From: Sisyra terminalis | Lineage: Eukaryota > Arthropoda > Insecta > Neuroptera > Sisyridae | Direction of reading: 5' to 3' | DNA: 64,000 nucleotides | Assembly (NCBI GenBank): GCA_958496175.1 | Contig: OY292279.1 | Coordinates: forward strand, 4,216,001-4,280,000 | Shown: positions 37,159 to 49,380 of the stretch, one piece after another | Numbering within the stretch: position 1 is the first letter of the stretch | Layout: each line of letters begins with the position of its first letter | Program-made: the position numbers and the translations under genes | The notes under the pieces: model-generated | Databases searched by the model: none | What the model was told of the DNA's origin: nothing | What the model saw: only the letters and a program-made list of their open reading frames with translations

Positions 37159-39186
37159 TTAATCGACTTCTTCGATGGTTGGTCCAGCGCCGCCAGCACT
37201 TGGAGCTCCTCCGGGAGCGGCTCCACCGGCACCTGGGAATCCAGGCATGCCACCGGGTGGTGCACCACCGGCACTTTGGTACATTTTCGTGATGATCGGA
37301 TTGCAGATGTTCTCCAATTCCTTTTGCTTGTGTTCGTATTCTTCCTTCTCGGCCAATTGATTGGCATCCAACCACCTGATAACCTCGTTGCATTTGTCCA
37401 TAATGAGAGTTTTATCGGATTCGGTAATTTTGTCCTTGAGTTTTTCATCTTCCATTGTACTCTTCATGTTGAAACAGTACGATTCAAGAGCATTCTTGGC
37501 GGCAATGGTGCCCTTTTGTTTTTCATCTTCGTTCCGGTATTTTTCTGCGTCGTTAACCATACGCTCGATATCTTCCTTGCTGAGACGTCCTTTGTCGTTG
37601 GTGATGGTGATTTTGTTTTCCTTGTTGGTAGTTTTTTCAACAGCAGTTACGTTCAAGATACCGTTGGCATCAATATCGAACGTAACTTCAATTTGTGGAA
37701 CACCACGTGGTGCTGGTGGAATGCCGGTCAGTTCGAATTTTCCTAAGATATTATTGTCCTTGGTCATGGCTCGTTCACCTTCATAGACTTGAATCAATAC
37801 TCCGGGTTGGTTGTCCGAGTAGGTGGTGAAGGTTTGAGTTTGTTTGGTTGGAATGGTCGTGTTTCGTTTGATCAAAACTGTCATGACACCTCCGGCGGTT
37901 TCGATACCCAAAGACAAAGGTGTTACGTCCAAAAGCAAGAGATCTTGAACCTCTTCCGATTTGTCACCGTGGAGAATGGCAGCTTGAACTGCAGCTCCAT
38001 ACGCGACAGCCTCATCGGGATTGATTGATTTGTTCAATTCTTTACCGTTGAAGAAATCGAAGAGAAGTTTTTGAACTTTGGGAATACGAGTGGATCCACC
38101 GACTAAGACGATATCATGAATCTGAGCTTTGTCCATTTTGGCGTCTCGCAGCGACTTCTCAACCGGGTCCATGGTGGAACGGAACAAGTCAGCGTTGAGT
38201 TCTTCGAAACGGGCTCGAGTGATGGACGTGTAGAAATCGATTCCTTCGAATAGGGAATCGATTTCAATGCTGGCTTGGGTTGACGAAGAAAGAGTACGTT
38301 TGGCTCGTTCGCAAGATGTGCGGAGACGACGAAGAGCACGCTTGTTGCTGGTTAAGTCTTTCTTGTATTTACGTTTGAATTCTTGAACGAAATGGTTGAC
38401 CATACGATTGTCGAAATCTTCTCCACCAAGATGAGTGTCTCCGGCGGTGGATTTGACTTCGAAAATACCTTCTTCGATTGTCAGTACTGACACATCAAAG
38501 GTGCCACCACCTAAATCGAAAATGAGGACGTTGCGTTCACCCAATCCTTTCTTGTCGAGACCGTAGGCGATAGCAGCAGCAGTCGGTTCATTGATGATAC
38601 GAAGTACGTTAAGGCCGGCAATAGTACCAGCATCTTTGGTGGCTTGACGTTGAGAATCGTTGAAATATGCAGGTACTGTAACGACAGCGTTGCTCACAGT
38701 CTTTCCCAAATAAGCTTCAGCCGTATCCTTCATTTTTGTGAGAACCATCGAGCTAACTTCTTCAGGATAGAAGGACTTGGTTTCTCCTTTGTAGTCGACT
38801 TGGATTTTTGGTTTTCCTCCATCACTGATTACGTTGAAGGGCCAATGTTTCATATCGGCTTGAACGGTGGCATCTTCGAAACGACGTCCAATTAACCGTT
38901 TGGCGTCTGTATTGGAAAAGTGTGATTAGTAATTTAATGGCTAAAATAATCATTTTTCGTGATTGAAAAAAATCTTACCAAAAATGGTGTTGTTTGGGTT
39001 CATGGCCACCTGGTTTTTCGCGGCATCTCCAATGAGACGCTCGGTATCTGTGAAGGCTACATAGGAAGGTGTGGTTCGGTTTCCTTGATCATTGGCAATA
39101 ATTTCAACTTTGCCGTGTTGGAAAACACCAACGCAAGAATAGGTGGTTCCTAAATCAATACCAACAGCGGGTGCTTTTGCGGCCAT
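37159..39186 (-). CDS. Hsc70-4: Heat shock cognate 70 (cytosolic Hsp70)
   Basis: Two coding exons (39186-38979 and 38906-37159) encode 651 residues, the length of Drosophila Hsc70-4. This is an ATP-driven cytosolic/nuclear chaperone. Visible features are the nucleotide-binding signatures [27 protein letters not shown] and [14 protein letters not shown], the substrate-binding domain, a Gly/Pro-rich tail with [11 protein letters not shown], and the terminal EEVD that docks TPR co-chaperones. The coding intron follows NNTIF, and a 5' UTR intron (39351-39187) ends immediately before the ATG. Introns indicate a cognate, constitutively expressed gene, not an intronless inducible Hsp70. Upstream there is a TATA box and a heat-shock element. 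Long open frames on the opposite strand are codon-bias shadows. Confidence 0.97.
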
Positions 39187-39351
39187 CTAAAATTAAATTC
39201 AATCAATTAGACAAAAGAAAAGTGCATGTCATTATATAAGGCCACCACGAGGTGACCGGGTATGATTATGGAATTTCTTCATAGTTTTAACATGAATTTT
39301 TAAGAAATTCCTTGCTAACATGTTTCTAATTAGATAAATCAATTTAAATAC
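39187..39351 (-). other. 5' UTR intron of Hsc70
   Basis: On the minus strand AAAAG|GTATTT opens and TTTTAG|ATGGCC closes this intron directly before the start codon. The upstream exon would run from about 39440 to 39352. Confidence 0.7.
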
Positions 39352-39464
39352 CTTTTAATTATTTTATTTGCAGGCAAAACTTGAATAAAATCCTTTAAAA
39401 ACAAATGAACTCTGCTTCTTCGATGTTAATGATTGAATTGAATACGATTCACCAAGATGGCCGG

Positions 39465-39471
39465 TTTTATA
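39465..39471 (-). promoter_or_regulatory. TATA box of Hsc70
   Basis: TATAAAA on the minus strand within GGTATAAAACCGG, about 30 bp upstream of the likely transcription start and about 20 bp downstream of the heat-shock element. Confidence 0.78.
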
Positions 39472-39487
39472 CCGCAGCAGGCGCTAT

Positions 39488-39502
39488 GTTCCAGAAAATT
39501 CC
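39488..39502 (-). promoter_or_regulatory. Heat-shock element upstream of Hsc70
   Basis: The minus strand reads GGAATTTTCTGGAAC, three perfect alternating pentamers (nGAAn, nTTCn, nGAAn), the minimal heat-shock factor site. An inverted CCAAT (ATTGG) lies about 10 bp further upstream. Heat inducibility is an inference. Confidence 0.82.
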
Positions 39503-41080
39503 AAAGTTTCGACCAATCAGAGGACCGCAATTTGAAATTATTAATTGCCATTGGTGCTAGTCATTGGCACAAATAAATCTCGAACCCGAAGGTAATGTAA
39601 TTTTTATTAATCAACATTTCTAATAAAATGTTTTAATCATCAATTTTAGTGGGGGAATGATAAATAATTATTCTTGAATATTTCCTTTGAGTTTTATCAA
39701 ATTTTTTGCTGTAGTTTCATCATTTATCTATTGCGTTGCACAATCCAAAAAAATGTATGATTCAGATTCGAAAATTCGAGAATAATTTGAAATTTAAAGA
39801 GTAATTCTTTGGTAATTAGCAAATTTCATAAGTAAATTGAGTTTTAATTCGTAATCAATCGATTTAATCCACAATTTCAAAGTATAATTTCTCAAATTTC
39901 TGAATATTTTTCAGTATAAAATGCGGCAAATCATTTAAAAATTTATGTGCTCGATCAAGTTGCGGTCTACTATATCGATATGTGAGAATCTTTTACGCGT
40001 ACGTTGTTAAAACAATGACGGGAGATACTTTCAGCAAAAGATAGAAAAGAGATAAAATTAATAAGTTGTAGCGCGGCTAGTGACCGTGATTTTAAAAAAA
40101 CTACAAAATTTTGTAAAATTTCTTAAATTTGCTTAATTAAGACTTATTTATAAGATTAAATTAGTTTTCATTTTTTCTATTCGCTTATACAATTTAAAAA
40201 ACTCAAAACTTCATCGAAGGTTATCGACTTCCATATTCCATTGTTGTAAAACCATTTATGGATTTATAAAATTTGTAAAAAATAATTTCCTTACAATGCC
40301 TATAAGTGCAATTAAGGTCAAGTTTACATCCCATATAGTTAATGATTTACGGTCAAAGCTGCCAAGGTCGGTTTTGACGATATGTTTGCAAAATATCGAG
40401 TTGTGTATAAATTTAATTGGACTTTGACGTGATTAATTTTTCGGGAAACATTTCTTAAATTTAACAGGAGAAACCATAACAAATTTGTAACGTAGTTGAG
40501 AAAAAGAAGAAGAGGATTATTGAGGCCAAATCTGTTAAATTTATGCAAGAATGTTCGTATAGAATTCAGAAATATTATCAATAGAACCGGTATCATGCTG
40601 TTATAATTCTTTTAGTCAAAACATTATTTGAATAAAAATTATCACCTTGATTTTATTTAATCCGCTTCCAATAACTTCGATAATAATTTCAACACTTTTT
40701 TTAATACAAATTTTAATATTTGATTGCAACAATTGACAACAATTACCAATAAACAAATGAATTAAACGTCACTCACTATTTGAAAATACAAAGCGCGGTA
40801 ATTTCAAATGTATATGATTAACGTACTATTCCTTCAATTTTTTAAGAATAGAATTCCAAATATCTACCTACTTACCCTATTTAATTATTCTCGATTTCCG
40901 ACCTTTAAAAACGATATTTTTTTCTTCCCATCAACAAAACTTTTATCAAACAGTTGCAACAATCATAGCTGCAAAATCCAAAATGAAATCTAAGCCCCTA
41001 AATCGTACAAAATCATGCGTTTAACGAAATAAAAACACATTTTTATTGCTGAGACTTTTTAATGCATTTTTTTTTCTCAA
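39503..41080. other. Intergenic, Hsc70 to SMG8
   Basis: AT-rich sequence between the Hsc70 promoter and the SMG8 3' end. No exon, RNA gene or repeat family was recognised. Confidence 0.5.
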
Positions 41081-44000
41081 TTAAACATTAATCACCCCCC
41101 ACATTCCTTGCAAAAGACGTGCGGAGAGTTGTGGATTCGTTTGAATATTTAACGGTGGCAAATAGGGTTCCCGATCGGCCACATAAACATAAGGAAGTCT
41201 CAACACCCAATAGGTACTTTGAGTAAGTTTAATCGGTTCATTAAACCTAGGCACAAAAATTGGAGCACCAGGACCAGGTTGCACCTAAAAAAAACAAAAC
41301 CACAACCAATAAAACCAACATTCACGAGCAATCTGAACCGCTGAAAACATACTTTAGGATTTAAAGTGATAAACACTAAATTTTTCGGAGAAACAATATG
41401 CACTCGCATCAATTGAGCAATTAATGGTTTGTTCAAACGACACGGACAATTGTAATACAAAGGCATATCGGAAGTAGTGACACGATGTCCTGACTCTTTT
41501 ACAATCCCCGAAGTAGCACGAAGGATTTTATCAGGCGAAGACATCATAAAACGATGACCTCGTGGACATTCGTATTCAATGCCCACAAAGACTTTAACAG
41601 TCACTTCATTGTTTGTACTATTTTGGGTAGAACTCACAAGACTTTGCTTGTTCTTTCTTTGTCCAGATCGACAAAAACTAGCATTGGAATGCTTTCGACT
41701 ATCGATGCCCGATGGCCAAATAGATTTACCATGCGCTGTTCTAAAATTTCATCAAGTTTAAAGTGATAAAATACAAGTTTTTCATTTAAAAAAAGTAATA
41801 CTTAATAACAACATCCCAAGGAAGTAAAAAATTTGATCCTGGTAAAAAACCAGGATGCTGGGAATCAGTTAGTCCAACATTGTGACTATAAAGAGAACTG
41901 GGACCTAAACAAACCAAAGACCAACTAGGAAATTGTGGTAATAATCCGGCAGGTGATGTTAACGTTAACATTCCGGGCAAATATTCGGTGGTACTTGGTT
42001 GTCGAACAAGATTTTTATCTAAAAACAAAAAGTTTAGTATTTTTTTTTTAAAAATAGACAAACCTACCTTTATTATCCGATTCCTCTAACAATTCCAGCA
42101 CCGTATCGGTGATTTCGGAATTAGGATGTGGCGGAGTTAATCCACCAGTCTTCAAAGGATCTAACAAATCACTTCCGTTTTCTGATATATCAGAGAAATG
42201 ATCCGAGTTGATCAAATCCACTGAAGGTGTTTTATTAGTGTTTGATGAGTTCATAAATAGACTGGCCGCTTTATATTCGGGAATTGACGGCTGAAAAATG
42301 GGAAATTCTATACGGAGTAACTTTCCGCATAGGCAATCCAATCGTAAATTTGAATAGAACGTGTGATTGGCGTAACGGAGATTGTAGGGGTCTTCACGCG
42401 GGCCTTGCGATCCTCCACAGTCACATGCGGCAATATATCGAACGCCACTGCAGTGCTCTTTTTCACTGAAAAGATTTTTTTTTCAATATGGATCAATGGA
42501 TTTGATATTTTGAATATTTACCTATCGTGTTTGGGGAGAGTGCAAGGATTTCCTGTTAAACTAGCATGTTCACAAAGTTGCCGTCCATTTTCAAAGTGTT
42601 GTGTACAATCTTCAATCAATTGTTTACTATATTTTTCGAACATTGATCCTCGAGCATGGTTCGTAAAAACAGCCATAGCTATGGCTAACTAAAAATATAA
42701 TTAATCACTTCCTTAAGGAATTATACTTTAAATACGTACTCTATTTTCATGATAGGCTTTTGTATAGTGTGAGGGTAAATTTTCTTGATATCTAGCAAAA
42801 GCTAAAGGCAAAACTTTTAAGCATCGTTGTTCTGAAAAGCGTGTATCAACATGAAGAGATGAAAGTCCTTTTAGCAAGGATGTATCTGATTTTTCTTGAT
42901 CCCCACAACAAAATTCATAAAGTTTATTGGCTACTTTAAACCATATGTCAACGTTGGGTAGTTCAAAATGAGCCCGAATTGTATTTCGTCCCATGTTATC
43001 GTCAAAACCTTTGGCAAATGCATGATTGGTGTGCATTTGAAGGAATTTGAGAAATGAACGTTTTTCTTGTTCATTTGTCGGGGACGTATAGGTAAAGTCT
43101 AATGAATTTGATACAGAAGTGTATCCAATGTTGGATGTTGAATTCGAAGTTACATTACATGATCTCAATAAACTATGTACAGCATATGCTAATCGATCGT
43201 TATTTTCTGAAATTTCTGTGTTGATATAAACATATTCTTGATTTGGAGGAATCGCAAATAAACAATTTGAACTGAAAAAAAAATAGTTTAGATAAATTTA
43301 AAATCATTGATATTTTTTCGTGGTACCTATTATTAATTAGAATTTTAGCTTTTCGTAAGACATGATATATTTTATCTTCCACAGCATGTTCTAGTTTTTT
43401 AATCGAGGCACTTCTTCCTGATTCCAGTAATTGTTTTGGACACTTTTCAAAATAGAAAACCAAACGTGGCGTACATAAACGTCGATGCTGAATCCATTCC
43501 GTACTAATATCCGGAATTGTTCGCAAAATCTCCGAAATACTTGTCGCACGTTTTTGCCGTGCGATTTCAAGCGTTTTAAACAATTGTAAATAGCTCAGGT
43601 CGAACGTACTTCCCGGATGACTTACAACTATAATATGTGAAATATGAAACAGTAGGAACAAGGAACGGGCATATTCATTTTTCACTTCATTGTAAACGGT
43701 GTTGAAATCAACACTCGTACTACAAGTTTCATTGGAATTCAAGCATTTGTTTACTAAATTTTCGTAGTTTTTTACTAAATTTGCCGCGTCGTACAGACCA
43801 CGTAGATGTAGGTAGAGGAGTTGATTTGGTTCATCGTAAAAACCTTCAATTAACGTCTAAAATTCATCAAATTATTTGATTTTTTTATTTTCAAAAGGTA
43901 AAGTTTTTTTTTTATACTTCTCCATTTGTTTTGGTGTCTCCGCCAAAGACTCGTCGAAGAGGCTTGGTTTTTTGTCCAAAAGAACTGTAGCATGAATGTC

Positions 44001-44565
44001 CAATGATTGAGACTATTGCAATTTTTTCTGATTGACTAAAAAAAAATGTAACATTAAATTTCAAGGAAGAGTATAATACAATTTTTTGTATAACTAAAAA
44101 TTTTTATAGAAAATTGAAAAGTGATGCGGGTACCTCATCTGGGTACCCATTTTTCCCCTCATCACCGGATGTCGATGGTTTTTTCACCTCTCCAAAGCCT
44201 ATTATAAATATAATTACTCCAGTTCATATAATTACTCAAAAATGGTTGCAAAAACCAGAAAAATGATATAATTCTTTTTTATAGAAAATTTGAAGAGCTT
44301 TAATTTTTATAATAGCCTCCATCAACGTTTAAATCATAAAAAACGAGATATTTGCAAAAAACCGTGTCCCATAACCTTTTGCATTGCATTGATAAAATTA
44401 GCTATACCAAATTACTAACCAATTTAATTGGTGAAAGGATTTAAATAAAATTTACTAATTTTAGGGTTTCAAAAGTTTTTGAAGTTAAAAATATATAAAA
44501 AAACGGAGTTTAATGTAGTCTTACCCGGTATATTCAAAAGGCAACGTAAAGGTGTCGTATTTCAT
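41081..44565 (-). CDS. Smg8: SMG8, nonsense-mediated mRNA decay factor
   Basis: Nine minus-strand exons join in frame to 864 residues: 44565-44525, 44035-43918, 43856-43327, 43271-42740, 42688-42522, 42465-42068, 42018-41802, 41740-41353 and 41284-41081. SMG8 forms a complex with SMG9 that binds and restrains the SMG1 kinase, which phosphorylates UPF1 during NMD. Family hallmarks include the N-terminal GTPase-like [36 protein letters not shown] and [18 protein letters not shown]. Later come C-x-C motifs ([27 protein letters not shown]), [32 protein letters not shown] and [15 protein letters not shown]. The protein is shorter than human SMG8 (about 990), mostly in linkers. The start is the ATG opening the short first exon. 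It is head-to-head with Rad21. Confidence 0.93.
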
Positions 44566-45444
44566 GATAGTTTAATCTATTTTTTTTTTTAAAGAAATAT
44601 TTTTTAAAAATTTAATTTTCTTTACGTATGTTTTACTAATCAAATTAATTAAGAGTTGAATTAAATTTATTTCTAATTAAATTTTTTATACTTTTTGACA
44701 TTGTCAAAATTAAAGATTGTTCGTAAATAATCGGATGGATACGGAAATGCACGAGAGTTGTGGCTCAATTTGTTATCATATCAAATGATACCAACATTGC
44801 TGAAGATGATTTATGATGCAAATTTTATCTCTTCAAGTGCATACAATACATAAATAGTTATTATTGATGCAAATTGTATTTATTGTCTTTATGTGTTGGC
44901 TAGAAGTATTTTTAGAGCTTACATAACGATGATTATCATAATAAAAAATAGCATGAGAGTTGGTAGCATTGCGTTACTGATAAGGAGTAAACAGCTATTT
45001 CTTAAAACGAAAAGCTTTTTAGTAATGTGTTAAATGTTTATATGCGTCTTTTTCGCAATTTAATAACTTTTATGGATTTCTCTTTAACGTCTTGTGTGAA
45101 ATTCAAAAAATTCAAGAACAAGATAAACAAAAAACGAATCACTTGAATGTAATATATTCGCGGTAATCACACAAAATAAAAATTGACTTACTGAGATTTG
45201 AAATTTTTGATTCAAAAGTACAAAGCATTTTCCTAATTAAAGTCTAATTCTGCATTAAATTGTGTGTTTATATTACTTAATATAAGGTTGGGATTTATAT
45301 TTCATCTTTAAATTAGTTCTATATTCGTAATATATTAAATTATAAGTTCTAACCTATACGTTGTTTTAGGTCACAATTTCCTTCGCTCGGGATTACGCCG
45401 TACAAAGAATTTCATTTCTAACACATATATTATAGTTTTTAAAA
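44566..45444. promoter_or_regulatory. Divergent promoter region of SMG8 and Rad21
   Basis: An 880-bp non-coding stretch separates the two start codons. It contains TTTGACATTGTCAAA (about 44693-44707), a near-palindrome. No TATA box was assigned. A short shared promoter between two housekeeping genes is likely. Confidence 0.45.
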
Positions 45445-48168
45445 ATGTTCTACGCACACTTTGTTTTGGCCAAAAAAGGGCCACTGGCCCGAATTTGGTT
45501 GGCCGCCCATTGGGACAAGAAACTGACCAAAGCTCATGTTTTCGAGACCAACATTGAAAAGTCAGTGGACGGCATATTGCAACCGAAAGTCAAAATGGCC
45601 CTGCGAACTTCGGGCCACCTGTTGCTCGGCGTTGTGCGAATTTATTCGCGAAAAGCCAAATATTTGTTGGCCGATTGTAACGAGGCGTTTGTTAAAATTA
45701 AAATGGCATTTCGGCCGGGAATGGTCGATTTGCCGGAAGAGAATCGCGAGGCCGCCGTCAATGCGATCACTTTACCGGAAGTGTTCCATGATTTCGACAC
45801 GGCCATACCGGATCTAAATGACGTAGATATTGAGGCCCAGTTTAGTTTGAATCAGTCGAGAGCTGAAGAAATAACCATGCGGGAGGACTATGGCAATATT
45901 TCAATTGTACCTGCAGATGATGGTTTTGGGGATATGGGATTTGATACTGATTCGCCCGATCTTATGCGGCATGGATCTGGTCTGGAACCGTCAATGGATC
46001 AAAGTAATTTATTGTTCAGTGACGGTCCAGGACTTGAACCAAACAATGATAAAGAAGCACTACCTTCGACTTCGGTGGGCCATGTCGATCCATCACCCAT
46101 GGACATTGATGAACCAATACGGGACGATGCTTTCGACAATCAAATTGGTCAAGATATTATTTGTAGGTTTCAAGTTAGTTTTTATTAAAATTTGTTAATA
46201 TCCACCGTTTTGTTTTAGCTGGTGGTTTATTTGAGGGTGGTTTATTCGATGATGCTCCAATGGGAGAAAATTCTCAAATCGATCCAAATCAAATACCTGA
46301 TAATACCAATGAAAATGTCTTAGGAAGTGGAACAGGTGCTTTGTCACAAGACGATAGTGATGACGACCTAGACCATTTCGGAGAACCACCTTCTATTGGT
46401 GGTCATAGTTCTGATAATGATTCCGAATCTCCATCAAAAACACCACGGGCTCCAAGCGTTGCAGATAATTATCTTAATAAAGCTCTTACTACTAATACTG
46501 TACCTGAAGAAAACGTAGATGCTCCACCTTTAGATCCTCCATCCGGTGTATCATCTCACGAACAAACCACTTTACTACAAAACGAAGAAGAAAGCTTCGC
46601 CTTGGCTCCAGTCGATGCATCTGCACTAAAAGGTAATTGTAACCAGATAAAAATTACTGTAATAACTAACATCGTAATATTTTAGGATACACCAAAGCCA
46701 AACGTAAACGTAAACTAATTGTCGACGAAATTAAAAATATATCGGGCGAAGAAATGAAAAATCAACTCTCCGATACCAGTGATATTGTGACAACATTGGA
46801 TTTGGCTCCGCCAACCAGACGACTAATGCACTGGAAAGAAACGGGAGGTGTCGAAAAATTATTCGCTTTGCCGGCCCGACAAATTCCGGCACGTTTACTC
46901 TTTAAAAACTACCAAAGACATTTGATTTCTCGTGCATTTGGTACGGAAGATTTTACAATGTTGGGAGATGCCGATATAATTACGGCAGAACAGAGAGATG
47001 CGCAACCAGAAGATCAAAGTATTGATCAGTCGATAGGTGTTACGAAACGAGCGGGCCGTAAAAGAAAATTCCCCGGTCCCGATGATGTGGTAAAGTTTTT
47101 GATTGACTGTTTATTGTTGACAAATAAATTTGGTAATTTTTTATTTAGATTGATACACCGATGCATGAACCAGAAACGCCACATGTTCCTACAGATGAGT
47201 CATTAGTTAGTATGATGCCTCCCACACCAATAGTACCACCACCGTTAATGCATCCAGGAACGCCAACAATTCCACCACCACCAACCCCTCACACTTTAAC
47301 CGATACAGATTTACTATCAGCTTCCACATTGGAAACCAGTGATCATACAGATCTCAGCGCTCCATTACAATACCCCAACACACCTGCAGTAATGCCAATG
47401 GATGTGGATGCTCCAATGCCCCAACTTCAACCAGATCAAGTAAATTCCAAACATTTGTATTTTTCCCTTTTTATTAGCAAATTTTTTTTTAGCTCCACTC
47501 AATTTTGGGTGGTAGTCAAATGGACCAACCAGACTTAGGAGAAACATCTCTCAATCAAGACGGATTAAATAATAGCCATTTCGATAATTTAAGCAATCAT
47601 TTAAATCACATGGAAAACATGGGATATGACCAGGTTTATATGAAATTAGATTTAAAAAAATTAAAAAATAATAATGTAAAATTTTTAATTAGAATTCAAT
47701 GCAAATGGCTAATATGGGTTACGATGAACACATACCGGCTCACACTCCCCGAGGTGAAGGCATTGCCGAACATGTTGGAAGTCCTTGGCATGAAGATTAC
47801 GATTTTCCTCCATCGGCCGGACCTGCCAATGAAGAACAACTACAAGACGAAACTGACGAACAATTCGAAGAACGGATATTAAATAAACGAGCAGCTCAAA
47901 TGTTTTCGGCAGTTAAAACCAAACTAACAAGAAACGAACAACTATTCTTCACTGAAATGAGTTTTCGCAACAATCGAAAACAAGTAAATCGAAAAAGAGA
48001 AATTTCTATGAAAATATTCTTTAATTACTTCTTTTTTTCTAGGCCGCCCAGAAATTCTACAGTTTATTGGTACTTAAAAAGTTTCATGTGTTAGATCTAC
48101 ACCAAAATGCACCGTACGAAGATATATTGGTGGTTAAAGGACCGAAATTTGAAAATCCGTCATTATAA
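45445..48168 (+). CDS. vtd: Rad21/Scc1 cohesin kleisin subunit
   Basis: Seven exons (45445-46162, 46219-46632, 46686-47089, 47149-47439, 47493-47633, 47693-47983, 48043-48168) encode 794 residues. Rad21 closes the cohesin ring by bridging SMC3 (N-terminus) and SMC1 (C-terminal winged helix). The N domain is highly conserved ([40 protein letters not shown]). A conserved EEITMRE block precedes a putative separase site around DLMR at residue 175. The SA/Scc3-binding region shows [20 protein letters not shown] and [15 protein letters not shown]. The middle is Pro-rich ([12 protein letters not shown]). The last exon gives the winged helix ([19 protein letters not shown]). The acidic and proline-rich linkers are longer than in human RAD21 (631). 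Confidence 0.97.
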
Positions 48169-49380
48169 AAAAGTTTTAGTTTTTAAATATAATTATATAT
48201 AAGATCGATTTAATGATGAACTTTTTAAAACTGTTCTGTGAATAGTTTACATTCGTTTACATAATATGTTTTTATACGAATTAAAAAAAAAAGAAGTAAA
48301 TATTAGCTAAATTTAATATATCTTGTTTAGAGTTGACTGAATATATAGAATAGATTTTATGGAAAACCCAAAATAAAATCGATTTGTAGAGTTATATAAC
48401 GAGAATATAATGTATAGTGCAACTATAAATCTATTTACTATTTGATTTTTTTCGTTGTCAATTGATTTGTTTTTGGGTTGTGTATTAATATTGTAACTTC
48501 CTAATTTGGGAGGCAAGTCATAACAGTAGCAATTTGAAATCAAGTTATGAATGTAAAGGGTTGCTACTTAGGAATAAGTAATTAACTAACTCTTGTCAAA
48601 TGTCTTATGTTTCATAAATTTGTTAAAAGTATCAGCATTTGATTTGACGATTGATATTGAGAATCGTTTCACTGTACATATCTTGCTTTCTTGGTACTTA
48701 TTTTAAATTTTATTATATTTTAGAAAAGATACATATTGTTGGTGTATTTTTTATTTTTCAAATTTTATTTCTTTATGTAATTGCCAAAGAAAATTGGAAT
48801 AAACGTTTTATTTTGCGTATTTAAATATAGTTTCAGTTCAAAGTTCCTACCACCAAAAAAATTGAATCTTAAAATTTGATTTTTCGTTGGATAAGAGTAA
48901 GTAAATGAGGCTTAACCAGGTGCGTATGCAAAGGGAATGTAAGGGGCAACATGCGAGGTACTATCTATACTATTTACTCTATAGTACAATTACAATGGAA
49001 GAGAATAAACTTTCTTCGGTTTTGGTTTTAGTTCGATCATCTATTTGCTTTTCTTAGTATTAAAAAATTCTTCGAGGAGGTCTCAAGTAATGAATTTTCA
49101 ATATTCTACATAGAAAAATTTGGTAGTACCCTCTTTTTCTTCAATAGTTCAGTAAATTATGCAGTGGTTCTTTTTAGCACTTTTCTCTCCCATCTATGAC
49201 ATATCTGTCGCTTTTTTGGAAAGTTCTAGTAGTTGATGAAGAAGAGGAGGTGATACTTTCTTCATTTAACGCTTTTATTATAAAATTTAAGAATTTTCAA
49301 GGAAGTTTAACAAAGTCTCCTATCAGATACAAGTTTAACCACAAGCAGAATCTTTTATGAAAGTATCAATGCCAAAATGC
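48169..49380. other. Rad21 3' UTR and intergenic DNA
   Basis: AT-rich sequence follows the Rad21 stop, with several AATAAA-like words (AATAAA at about 48799). No exon is supported. Degraded edges of the 49.4-52.1 kb repeat array appear toward the end. Confidence 0.5.

Noticed and set aside
37153..38028. Long plus-strand open frames opposite Hsc70
   Set aside because: They are antisense to a highly conserved coding exon and arise from its codon bias. No splice or family evidence exists for them.
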